From Talinum fruticosum (taxonomy: Eukaryota > Streptophyta > Magnoliopsida > Caryophyllales > Talinaceae): 64,000 nt of DNA. The notes under the pieces are model-generated. The model saw nothing but the letters and a program-made list of their open reading frames with translations. It ran no database searches and was not told the DNA's origin. Shown here in pieces: positions 1 through 10,135 of this stretch. The stretch's first letter is position 1, and the number at the start of each line of letters is the position of its first letter. A program made the translations under genes and the position numbers. The stretch is taken from NCBI GenBank assembly GCA_021018815.1, contig JAITYX010000002.1:14105001-14169000 (forward strand), read 5' to 3'.

Positions 1-784
1 CTTCGTCAAAGATTTGAGAAAGACCAATCACATGTAATCATTGCCTTTTCCACCCTTTCTCTTTCCCTCTATCTCTCCCTGCTTCACTGTTCTGCATATT
101 TGACCTTCTAACCTGCCATTTTCATGACCATAATCAGTAAAACTAAGCAAGATTAGTTGAAGAGTAAGAAACCATCTCTCCGTGAAAAAAGGCCACAAGG
201 CCGAGCTTGATTGTTTTACCTTCCTGGCCTCTCTCCATAAACACACGCTATTGTCACTGCAAGAGCAGAGCAGAATTGACTTTTACTCTCTCCATTATAG
301 ACCAAGAATACCCTGAAAGCAAGAGACAGTTACGTCATGAATTTTCTAAAATATATGTCTTTGATACATAAAAGGAGTACTCACATTCATGTCTCTCTCT
401 CTCAGCAAATTCAGACTCAGATACCCCCCAAATTCTATCCTCTTTCCATTTTCGAATCCTCTCTCTCACCGCTGGAGATTCGGAGGCCCAAGAAAATCAA
501 ATTTCACCTAGTTTCTGTGCATCTCGTCTTCAAAACATAGACCACCATACTAATTACAAGCGAAACCTACTCGCCCAATTAAGCAACTCTTCACTTCAAA
601 CCCTGTCCTCAGGATAAATATCAAAATTAAAACCCTAACAACCGTCAAAATCAAGGAGCGATCCAAAACCCTAACCCTAGAAATCGAAGTGAATTAGCCA
701 TTGACGTTTGCAGGCGGCGAAAGTGATCCATGGAAGTGAAACCTCAAGCTGAGACACGACAACAGTAGAAGATCGAATACAAAC

Positions 785-965
785 CTGATGAATTCAATTC
801 CAGCGTCGATCTCGGATGTGAGAGACTTTGCATATATTGATGAAAAGCTTTAAAAAGCCTTGAGAGAGAGATTCAGCGAATGAAACCCTAGAAAAGTAGA
901 AATCGATCGATCAAAATGTAAGTAGAACCAACCACCAACAACGAAACTTGGGAGATGAGCACTTG
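785..965 (-). other. Putative 5' leader exon of a leftward gene (body outside the window)
   Basis: On the minus strand a TATA-like TTATAAAT lies near 994-1001. It is followed by a pyrimidine-rich, ATG-poor stretch typical of a plant 5' leader (runs such as CTAGGGTTT), and then by a good splice donor, CATCAG|GTTTGT, with the exon ending at 785. No coding exon that I recognise follows down to position 1. A possible small exon after an acceptor near 260 contains ATGGAGAGAGGCCAGGAAG followed by GTAAAA, but it cannot be confirmed. The positions of the leader ends are inferred. Confidence 0.35.
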
Positions 966-1165
966 AACAACAAATTGCGATTGTTTAACGCGGTATTTAT
1001 AAGTTTACGCACTTAACCTCGCCAGCTAAACGCGTCATTTTAATGTTTCCAGCTGTAAAAACGCGTCATTTAAAGTAATTTACGCGGATTAATTGACAGC
1101 TGTCACTTGACAGCTGGCAAGGGGCAAACTTCTATGTATATACACCTCTGGAGTTCTTAGAATTG
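965..1165. promoter_or_regulatory. Divergent promoter with repeated ACGCGT and TTGACAGCTG motifs
   Basis: This 200-bp stretch has a TATA-like box facing left (TTATAAAT on the minus strand, about 994-1001) and one facing right (TGTATATACA, about 1134-1143). Between them are two copies of AAACGCGTCATTTWAA (about 1029 and 1059), two more ACGCG cores (about 988 and 1082), and two direct copies of TTGACAGCTG (1093 and 1107). The first of those copies is embedded in the perfect palindrome TGACAGCTGTCA; a further CAGCTG lies near 1050. ACGCGT matches the MCB-type core and CAGCTG an E-box core. Any role in expression is inferred. Confidence 0.5.
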
Positions 1166-2633
1166 CAGCGCTCTCAGTATCCCTCTCTCTCCCGTTGATC
1201 GACTTCATCCTTCTCTCAGTCTCTCGCCAGAGCCCTCACAAATTTCTAGGGTCGTTTCCGCCAATTTCTAGGGTTTCGCTTCCACCATTTCCTAGGTTTT
1301 CGCCAACTTGAAGTTCCTCACATCACTGGACGCCGGCATTTAGGTTTGTTGATACTGAAACTCGATTGGTACGTAATTTTGATCAATATTATCCTCTACT
1401 GTTGTTGGATTCCAAGGATTTAGGTTTTGGTGGTGTTCGATGATTTTTCGCACTTGGTGATGGAAAGATGACTGGAAAATTTCTCAGTTTCTTCGACTAT
1501 GGATAATTGTGTTTTAAAAAATGGATTTCGCCGACTCTGTTGAAAAGGAGTGAGGTTTTCGATGTTTTCTCTCTCTTCTCCGATCAATTTCGCCCCAAAG
1601 CTAGCCTAGTTTGATTTTTTAAGCCACATAGATGGAGGGAGGCTGGGTTTGATTATTGTCTCGGTGGAGTGAAGGGGATTGATTAACAATGGCTGGAATA
1701 ATGGTTTCCCTGATTTAGCAGTAATGGCGCTAAACAAAACGGATTGGAAATATGCAAAAATGAAGAGCACGTCCCACAAGAAATTGGTTTCCGCGGCTTA
1801 GGTATGAGTTACTTTAGTGAGCGTAAATGGTATGTTGTTTTTATGTAGTAATGTTCAGAACATGGACGTTGTGTGGGAAAGAAATACGGCTTCTGGGTTA
1901 GTTGTTGGTTTCTCAACTGTCAAGAATAATTGACTATGGGGGCAAACCTTTTTTCGCATCAGGGCAACATCACATTTTGGTTACGGTATCTAGTTTTTCT
2001 GGAGAATAATTCATGATAGTATCTGAATTGTGTAGAAGTCTTTAGGTGGGAAATTCTAAGTTTGATTGGATTTTTAACTTTACAATGTACTAGATTGTAT
2101 TTATCGTCGGTTAGCATGGAAACTAATGAAATTGATAGTATCTGAATTGATGAGTGTGACCAAGGGATCCTGTCATCAAAATTTGCTTTCATGGGTTATG
2201 GGTTGGTTGGAGCGCTCATTTGCATGTGTTTGCCGGCATATTATAGCAGTGAAGGAGTTTATGTTCTGGGTCTATTGCAGAGCCGTTTATAGTGGATCAA
2301 CTGGTGGAATGTGAGATGGAAAATGCATACTTGCTTGTTGTCACTTTTGTAATCAAATTCTTTATTTTGCAATGAGACTAGTAGACGTCACAACTCTAAA
2401 ATGTGGCTGATACATTCTGTTTGAAAGCAATCAAAAGTGTTGGGGCATGGAAATTAATAGATTACTGACCCATATCATAGCTTTACAGGACTATATATTT
2501 GCAGCAGTAAGTTGTCTGATATTTTTAAAATTAATTGATTCTATTCTTTTTAATTTAGTTCCTGTTCTCACCAAGATCTTTACTGACTCTGTTACATCAA
2601 TTTCCTTTGTTCTCGTGTGGAGTTTGAAGAGAG
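1166..2633 (+). other. Transcribed-looking leader region, no confident coding
   Basis: The stretch follows the rightward TATA-like box and begins with a CT-rich leader (CTCTCTCTCCCG near 1183). It carries several TAGGGTTT/TAGGTTT motifs common in plant leaders and first introns. Open frames here (for example 2126-2314 and 2447-2677) show no family signature. I read it as 5' leader plus intron sequence of the locus whose ATG is at 2634. Confidence 0.35.
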
Positions 2634-3592
2634 ATGGTAGTCGATGGAGGCAACAATGGTCAACAACCCACCTTTAGTCCTCAGGATGAAGGACCAGAAT
2701 TCTTTCTCCATCTGCCCCTCTCCCCTACTGGCCTACTTGAAAAAAGGAATCTATTCTTAGCAAATCCTTCCTTTCTACTACAGCAACTGGTACTCCTCAT
2801 GTCCAATTGCCTTCTCACCCACCATGAAACAGATGAGAAGGTAAGCCAGGGAAGGTTTGGCATATTCCCTCTCTTGATGACATGAAATCTACAGTTTCTC
2901 TTCTTTTCTGATATTCTCCTTTGTTATTTAGTACTATATATATCTCTTTGACATAAGATATTTTAAGGTGATATTTTTGGTTGAAGACTCTTTTTACGTA
3001 CCACTAAACTTATTATTTAAAAGATCTACAATTCAAATCTTAATCTTTGGTCGATAATTCTTCTCAAAGCTCAGTTCATATATAGTAGGGTGTTTTAGTT
3101 TTCTGAATTTGCTGTCATTTGTTGTCATTTACTATTTTTCCCTCCCACCGTAGAGTTATAGAGTTCTTGAAGTGATTGTACCCTTCTTGCCCCATTCTCA
3201 GATGCACTGAGGCAGTTGGAGCAGCACATGAAGAGTGAACGGCATGGTTCAGTTTCACCTCTCTTTTTCTTTTTTTGGTTAATTACATGAAGAAAGCTAT
3301 ATGCATACAATATAATGAACAGTAGTCTGATTCCACTGCCAACCTCTTTTATATTCTCCAATCCTTGCAGGACACAAAACTCGTTCTCTCAAGGTGTGGA
3401 TCTAGATTTGAAGATGAATGGGTAATCTTATCATATATATATGTATACCATTTCTATTTAAATTTGTTGGGATGCACTAGAAATTAGACATTCCTTTTAT
3501 CTTAAGTACCTAATTAATCCTCCATTGTCTCCCCTAAAATGTTTGAGGTGCAAGCTGCGAAGCTGTTCACTGGATTCTTGATGCCAACTTAG
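2634..3592 (+). CDS. Unrecognised 100-aa protein, three coding exons
   Basis: A coherent model can be read: exons 2634-2840, 3371-3421 and 3548-3592. The splice sites are GAGAAG|GTAAGC, TTGCAG|GACACA, GAATGG|GTAATC and TTTGAG|GTGCAA. All introns are phase 0 and the exon lengths (207, 51 and 45 bp) are multiples of three, giving 100 residues before TAG. The protein starts MVVDGGNNGQQPTFSPQDEG and ends VQAAKLFTGFLMPT. I see no signal peptide, clear membrane span or known motif, and I do not recognise the family. A stretch at about 3188-3224 with an acceptor-like CTCAG could be an alternative exon but would introduce a stop. This could also be a non-coding or degenerate locus. Confidence 0.35.
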
Positions 3593-5946
3593 TAAGTCAC
3601 TCTTCTGTTTCAGTAAGTCGCTCTTGTTATCCAGTCACTCTTCTATATATTTATGTATGTATGTATGTATACCTGTACCCATTACTTCTGATGACAAGCA
3701 TACACCCACTTTTGCACCAACTTGGAACGAGACCAGCCACACCTTCAAATCTGAATTTTATTATACTCCTTTCTAGGCCCTGACAATGTCTTAAATTTGA
3801 TTCATGTTTCTCAATTTGCTTTTATTTTTTTATTACTGGATTTGCCTTCTGTCACATCTGCAAAAAGGTCGCTTTTTCTTTTCCGCTGTTGTGGAACCTG
3901 AATGACTATCACACCTTATTACTCACTTATTGAAAAGCTTAATTCCGGAATATTGTATTATTAAAAAAGAAATCAGAAATATTGTTTGAAGTTATTCCAA
4001 TTCGTACAATCAGGGTCAAATTTTGATCTGTATTCTTAGTAGTATTGGTTATAAATGTTTAGTAGAAGGTTTTCGCTATTACTTTTAGAAATATGACTAC
4101 TCATGAATCATGAGAATAATTCTAATAAATTCTTGAATCTGGACCCCGTTTTTCTTTATATATCTGTTCTGTTTTCACTTATATAAATATGTTATCTTTT
4201 CTGCGTTTTCAGGTATTTTTGTGAGTGAATAATTTTCTGGGGATTTTTTTTAAAAAATTAAAAATTGGTGGGAAATCCATAAAATATGTTACTTTGTTTT
4301 GTTTTGTAATTGTCCTTATTAAGCCTTTTTTTTAATCGATTGTCCTTATTAAGCTTAGGCTCTAGCATTCTTTCCACATTTTATTGGGCCTATGTCAAGT
4401 TGGCCTGACGTATGATTGGATCCAAAACACGAAACATTGTGGACCTTTAGGCCCACCTAAAATAGCATTTTGACAACTCAGGCTAAACATCTTTTTAATG
4501 GAAACTCATATTATAAATAATAGTATCTGATAGTTTATTATTTCTGTAAATGTTGAGATATGAGACCAAGTGTTATCCTAGTGGTAAACACTGCACATTT
4601 TCATCCTCTCCATTATGTTAGTAAAGCTAATTTTCTTGTTAGGTGTGCAAGAAGATGGGATGTGTTGTGGACTTGAGCTTTGAACCTAAGCTGGATATCC
4701 TTATCTCTTTTCCTGTGCCTTTAAGCCCATTTGGATTTACCCCTAAAATAGGAGTCCAGTTGGGTGATCCACACTTAACAGGTAGAAAAAATGTGGAGAT
4801 TTGAGGTGTATTCATGTGGGTTTTCATCAGCTATTGAAGGATGTTTTTTTTAAATTTTTTTTTTTGTGGGGCTAAGCGAGGATATTTTTCTCTTCAGACA
4901 CTGAAATCTGTAGTAGTATCAGATTTTATTCTCGAATTCCTGCTTGCTATTTTCGGAAACATGGATAATTCTGGGGAATTGAAAAAGAAAACAGGAAAAA
5001 GATAAAAGATACTTATTGACGTATTATAGAGTCCCAAAATTATGTTTTAATTCGTATATCTTTGTTTATATATTGTAGGTGCATATGGAGGTATAAATTA
5101 GGCGCTAATGTTTGAATAAGATGGCCTTATAAGTTATTTTATTTCATTTATCTCCTTTTTCCGGATTTTGTATTGGTAAAGAGACGAAGATGAATATTAG
5201 ACAATGATCTCAATTTTAATGTTTAATGACCATGATGACTTAGGAATTTGTTTTTTTTTTTTTTTGGGCCTTATAATTTATAATGGCATGTCCTGTTTTT
5301 CTCCCTTGCTTTTTTTTTTAAAAAAAACTGATATACTTTTTACTGTATAGGATAATTTTTTTAAAAAAATCTAAGTCTTCCTTTTTTTTCATGGACTTAA
5401 GGGAGTGTGAAAACACATATTAACCTACAGAGACTATTGTATCAATTAAAATATGAACAATTGGATTTTTTAAAAATTTTTGGATTTAAATGCAAAAGTC
5501 AGAGACTATTGTATCAATTAAAATATGAGCAATTGGATTTTCTTTTAGAATTTTTGGATTTAAAGGGAGGTGCAAAAGTGATGTAGGTGAGATTTGAACC
5601 AAGAAAAATAGTACAAAATAAATATCTAAAAATCCTCTGTTGGATTTAGAGAGAAGAGCTGAGATGTGTACTGTTAATTTTCAGATGCAACAAAGCCATT
5701 ATTTACATGGAAAATTTAAACTCAACCCCCCACCATTTTAAGGGAGGTTCAGGCTAGGTAGTACGTATACACCAATCCAGGTACATATAAAATAACAAAA
5801 AACATACAATTTGAATTCATAATACCCCCATGAATTTCCACAAACCCACGCATAAGCCAACCAATTTTTGGCCAAAAAAAGAAAAAAATTCAGTGATGAG
5901 ACTTGATCCGTTAGTTATTCCCATGGATGGTTGATGGATCATTACA
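3593..5946. other. AT-rich intergenic region
   Basis: I see no credible gene here. The stretch is AT-rich with several poly-T/poly-A runs (near 4850, 5250, 5310 and 5350). Besides the 72-bp tandem duplication at 5429-5564, there is a tRNA-like segment near 4564-4605 (CCTAGTGGTAAACACTG) that may be a weak SINE trace. The single frame at 4639-4827 has no recognisable feature. Confidence 0.5.
5429..5564. repeat. 72-bp tandem duplication, about 1.9 copies
   Basis: AGAGACTATTGTATCAATTA begins at 5429 and again at 5501, and the two copies stay close to identical for about 64 bases. The second copy breaks down near 5564. It lies in intergenic AT-rich DNA. Confidence 0.8.
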
Positions 5947-6156
5947 TCAATGACCAGCTCCGCGGTGGCTCGGGCCGGCATGAGCTCTGCTGATTATGAG
6001 CCTCAAAAATGACATCTGAGAAGAAGGGTCGTCTCTAAGAGGTCTCAACCCCTCCACATTCATGGAGCTGGAGATGAACATAAACAAAATAATAATAAGA
6101 ATCATATTCAAGTAGTGCAATAGCAAGGCTTGGCACCTCATTTTGGTTTTTGGCAA
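5947..6156 (-). CDS. PIP-like secreted signalling peptide precursor
   Basis: This is a 69-residue single-exon ORF. The N-terminus carries a basic start (MPKTKMRCQ) and a strongly hydrophobic segment (residues about 10-31, rich in L, I, F and M), which fits a signal peptide cleaved near residue 36. A variable region follows, and the protein ends exactly in RAHAGPSHRGAGH before the stop. PAMP-induced secreted peptides (PIP/PIPL) are known to end in a conserved SGPSxxGxGH motif that is processed into an apoplastic ligand for an LRR receptor kinase, acting in immune and stress signalling. Here the first Ser of SGPS is Ala; the rest of the motif (GPS, G-x-GH) is intact. Met6 is an alternative start. 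A TATA-like sequence lies about 240 bp upstream. IDA-like IDL6/7 peptides share this ending, so the exact subfamily is uncertain. Confidence 0.72.
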   Translation of the reverse strand: MPKTKMRCQALLLHYLNMILIIILFMFISSSMNVEGLRPLRDDPSSQMSFLRLIISRAHAGPSHRGAGH

Positions 6157-6810
6157 ATAATTTCAAAGGAAAACAGGAACTGGGTTTTTGGGTGGTAGTT
6201 TATACTACAGGGACTTTGGGTTTCTCGGAATTGGCTTCTGTGGTAGTAAATATAAGCTACTCGCAGTTGGATCTCCCAAAATTTTATCAAGTTAGAGCCC
6301 TCACTACTGGTGGTGATGTATTGATGTTGTAGCGACTTTGGGTTTTCTTGATTTTGATTTTGTGGGGAGAGCTGAGAAAGAGATGGAAATGTTTGAGTAC
6401 TTATAGTGACAATGGGGGAGGGTGAGGCTCATGTGGTTGAGTTTGATTTTGTGGGGTTAGGTAGGTGGAGATTAGAGAATGTTTGTGGGAAGAAGTAAAA
6501 GGGTTGTTAATTTTCTTAAAGTTTGAATTTTTGGGAGTCTGAAAAGTGGACTAAGAGCACAAGAGTTTGAAGAAGCAGAAAGAGAGAGAGAGAGTCAAAT
6601 GGGTCGGAATGTAGGTATCATGGTTGTTAAGTTACACTACTTTAGTATTGCTTACCATATTCCTAACACCGTACACATTGGTCAGTACTTTGCTAGGTGC
6701 AAGAAGACATTTTATTAGAGTTTGTCCAACTTGAAATGAATAGTTATGCCATTAGACATAAGCATTATAAATACCCAATAAAATAAATGTCTCATTTTGG
6801 ATTCATGAAA
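6157..6810. other. Promoter side of the PIP-like gene and spacer
   Basis: No gene is visible apart from the TATA-like box. A short GA run (about 6579-6594) is present. An open frame running rightward at 6150-6332 overlaps the leader of the minus-strand peptide gene and has no family features. Confidence 0.4.
6398..6405 (-). promoter_or_regulatory. TATA-like element upstream of the PIP-like gene
   Basis: On the minus strand CTATAAGTA lies about 240 bp before the ATG at 6156. This spacing suits a plant promoter with a moderate leader. Position and sequence are the only support. Confidence 0.3.
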
Positions 6811-6813
6811 TAA

Positions 6814-7015
6814 GGTCTGTTAGTTTCAATTGTTAAAACTAACGGTTATGAATTGTTATGAATCTGCTACTGAACTGTTATGAATATGTTATAATTAGCG
6901 GTTATAGTTGTTATGAATTATATAGTCGTTATAAGTCGCTATAGCGGTTATAAGTTGTTATAGTGGTAATAATAATATTAATAATTACCTTTTAATAATA
7001 ATAATAATAATAATA

Positions 7016-7055
<40 letters not shown>

Positions 7056-7544
7056 TATTATTATTATTATTATTTTTGTTATTATTTTATTGTTATTGAG
7101 AGCAATGATGAAAATAATAATAATAATAATAATAATGATAATAATATCAATAATAATAATAATAAATAATGTATTATAATTATAATTATAATAATTATAA
7201 TAATAATAATTATTATTATTAATGTATTATTATTATTATTATTATTATCATTTTATTTTTATTTTTATTTTTATTTTTATTGATTTTGTTATTATTATTA
7301 TGAAATTATCGAAAGACTACTATAACGATAACAATGACGATCATTATAATAACAAGTTACAACGTCGATAATGATAATAACAATAATAATTATAGTAATG
7401 ATATTACTAAAATTTTTAAATATAATAATATTTTTTAGCAATAACAATAATAATAATAGTAGTAGTAATAATAATAATACTAATAATAGTAATAATAATT
7501 AGTATTATTATAATTATAATAATAATAGTACTAGTAGTAGTAAC

Positions 7545-7596
<52 letters not shown>

Positions 7597-7665
7597 TAAT
7601 AACAATAATGTATTATTATTGATATTATTATTATTATTATTATTATATCATGGAGTAATAAGAGC

Positions 7666-7702
<37 letters not shown>

Positions 7703-7921
7703 TGAGTTTATTAGCTGTTATAGTAGATAATCTGTTATAGCGGTTATAACTAGTCGTTATGAGCAGATTATAGCATTTATTAGCGGTTATGAGCGATTAT
7801 TGACGTTTATGAGCAGTTATAAGCGATTATTAGCATTTATGAGCGGTTATGAGCGTTTATGAGCGTTTAAGAGCGGTTATTAGTGATTAGCGGTTATAAA
7901 CGCTAAAACGAACAGTACTCT
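6814..7921. mobile_element. Possible MITE-like foldback with AAT/ATT core
   Basis: The left edge is TAA followed by GGTCTGTTAGTTTC (6811-6827). The right edge, read on the minus strand, gives AGTACTGTTCGTTTTAGCG, followed on the plus strand by TAA (7922-7924). The ends resemble imperfect inverted repeats with TAA target duplications, as in PIF/Harbinger-type MITEs. Inside both ends are degenerate arrays of GCGGTTATAAGC-like words (about 6842-6965 and 7720-7900). The core (6965-7715) alternates AAT and ATT trinucleotide tracts that can fold back on themselves. The transposon assignment is inference; the sequence structure is seen directly. Confidence 0.4.
6965..7715. repeat. Alternating (AAT)n/(ATT)n microsatellite tracts
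   Basis: The stretch contains many blocks of AAT or its complement ATT, switching strand sense several times (for example AAT then ATT around 7015, and ATT then AAT around 7620-7660). Adjacent blocks are therefore inverted repeats capable of hairpins. The long Ile-rich frame on the minus strand here is only this repeat translated. Confidence 0.9.
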
Positions 7922-7924
7922 TAA

Positions 7925-10135
7925 TTTCGTCCAACCTTCTCTTATTTTGATGGGCAAGATTGTAAAACTATTCGAGGACAAAATTTACAATCAATGATAA
8001 TATTCTCAAAAACCACAGCTAAAGTTCTTGAAATCTTGAAGAAAACATGGTCTAACATGCGACTCATACCTATCTTTTGACCTCTAATCTAAACAAGATA
8101 AACAACGAGCTAAACAATTTGATCAGGTATAAATTATTTAAAAGATATATGAAAATAACATGCTAGAACAAGAGTGTCTAATATCCAACGTAATATATCT
8201 TTTAAAAGTCTCCAATCCAGATAAGATAAAATGGTCAAGCATAAATGATTGTTAAAAAAAAAAAAAAGGTGAATAAATATATGAAAATAACAGGCTAGAA
8301 CAAGAGTGTCTAATATCCAACGTAATATATCTTTTAAAAATCTCCAATCCAGATAAGATAAAATGGTCAAGCATAAATTATTATAAAGAAATAAAAGTGA
8401 CAATTGCAAGTTTTAAGTTAAACTAAAGAATTTGCTTGGTTTAGATCCTCAGTCTGAATAGGATGGATATTCAAACAAAGAAGTTAAGACCGCTCACACC
8501 AACATCAGCCCCACCACACTTTTAACAAATTATACAAACTTCGGCAACGCCCCGAGGCTTGAACTTCAATAAATTCAACGAATTGAATGTTTACTACCAT
8601 TTCAATATGTCAATATGTCCATTTTTATCGTTTTTTTCCGGGAGGGGGGTTAAACCCATTTCCCTCTGCCAAAACACTTCATCATTGAGCTTTAGCTCGA
8701 GTCTTCAACATGCCTCTCTATTCTATAGAAGAAAATTGGCTCGAGTTTTGACATGCCTCTATGCTGCACAAGAATCTACAATATGCTTCTGATTTATGAT
8801 GGGCAAATTAGATCATTTCCTCTACGGAAGCAGCAGAGGGGAGGGGGCATAGGAGCGAATCCTTGCAATTTTCTGGGTGTTTCGCGCATAGACAAAGCAA
8901 AAGTACCTGACCTGTGCTGAACATCCCTCCCCATGGTTTGCTGTTGTGTTACAGTAGTACCAGTGATGGGGCCTGGAGATGTGATGTGAAGCATCTTTCA
9001 CTAATGTACCAACAGTAGTTGAGTTGGTCGGGTCCCGGTTCCTGGGGAAGTCTACGTTGAAGGTAGAAAATAATTTTATTTAGCACTTACATATACACCA
9101 TGGCATATCTGACCAAGCACCTTAATACTCTTCACACTATCAACCATGTAGCTTCCCTAACTAATTGGGGTGACCATACTCAACCATCCACCATTTGACC
9201 GGCACAGAGTAAAATTTCTCAACCTGCACAAAAACTAACATATTACTGACATTTATTGAATGTGCAGCCAACATCGAATGTGCATAACACAAGAAAGGTA
9301 ATTACACCCTAGTGAATTAGTGATGGTCCAAAAGGCGAATGCCCTATTATGACACAGGTCACTTCAATTGTCTACAAGTGGAATTTTATAAAATGCACCA
9401 ATAAGAAACATCTACATAACTCAGCAGATCAGGGTGCATCTTACAAATATCAAAATAGGAAACCATAATTTTGCTAAAGTAAAACCAAAACATCATCATT
9501 AAACCTTAGTCATTTACCAAGACTTCTCATATACAAAGAAACGACACGAAGCCTAAACCTGCATAAGACTCGTATATTGCTCTACACATGACTACATTGC
9601 TCTACACATGACTCTTAAACCTGCATAAGACTCTTTTATCTTGAGATTATGGTATAGATGACCTCCACGTCTAGAGTTCATCAGTCAGCCAAAAAGGCAT
9701 ACGTATCTTAACAGTCAAGATCATTCTGTAAAAAAGCTTATCTGTGTATTGTAACAACTGAGGAAGAAATAGGCAATGGGTCACCAGACCTAGCTTCTGG
9801 ATGTCTCCATCCATCTTATGTTTAATGTTGTCAGAAAAATTTCACAGGAATTAGAGTCGATACTAATTCAAGCATATAGAGATCATGTCATATGTCTTAC
9901 AGGGGGTAAATGGATTTGGCTCTGCTTGCAAGCTAAGGTAACCTAGATCAGATCTCCTCAAATACTGCCTTGGTCAACTCCATGCAGGAACCGTATTTGG
10001 AAGCATTGGCTGCACTAAGAAAGTAACTATTCAAGAATTAAAGCAGACACACAATTGAACTGCTATCCAAAAATATAAAAGAGATTCAGTATGTCCAATT
10101 TCAAACTAAAGAACTTACAAATCGTGAAGACAGCA
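7925..10135. other. Spacer and likely 3' region of REV1
   Basis: No gene with recognisable features is present apart from the tandem duplication at 8145-8396. The part nearest 10136 is probably 3' untranslated sequence of the minus-strand REV1 gene. Short local duplications occur near 9555-9635 (AAACCTGCATAAGACTC and ATTGCTCTACACATGACT, each twice). Confidence 0.4.
8145..8396. repeat. 132-bp tandem duplication
   Basis: ATATATGAAAATAACA occurs at 8145 and 8277, and about 110 following bases are nearly identical in both copies (containing AGAACAAGAGTGTCTAATAT and CCAATCCAGATAAGATAAAA). The copies are separated by an A-rich run in the first unit. Confidence 0.85.

Noticed and set aside
3188..3224. 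Possible exon reading DALRQLEQHMKS between exons 1 and 2 of the small spliced gene
   Set aside because: Inserted in the phase set by the preceding exon it reads ATG CAC TGA and stops, while skipping it gives an open 100-aa frame.
7416..7667. Ile-rich 83-residue frame on the minus strand
   Set aside because: It is the AAT/ATT microsatellite translated.
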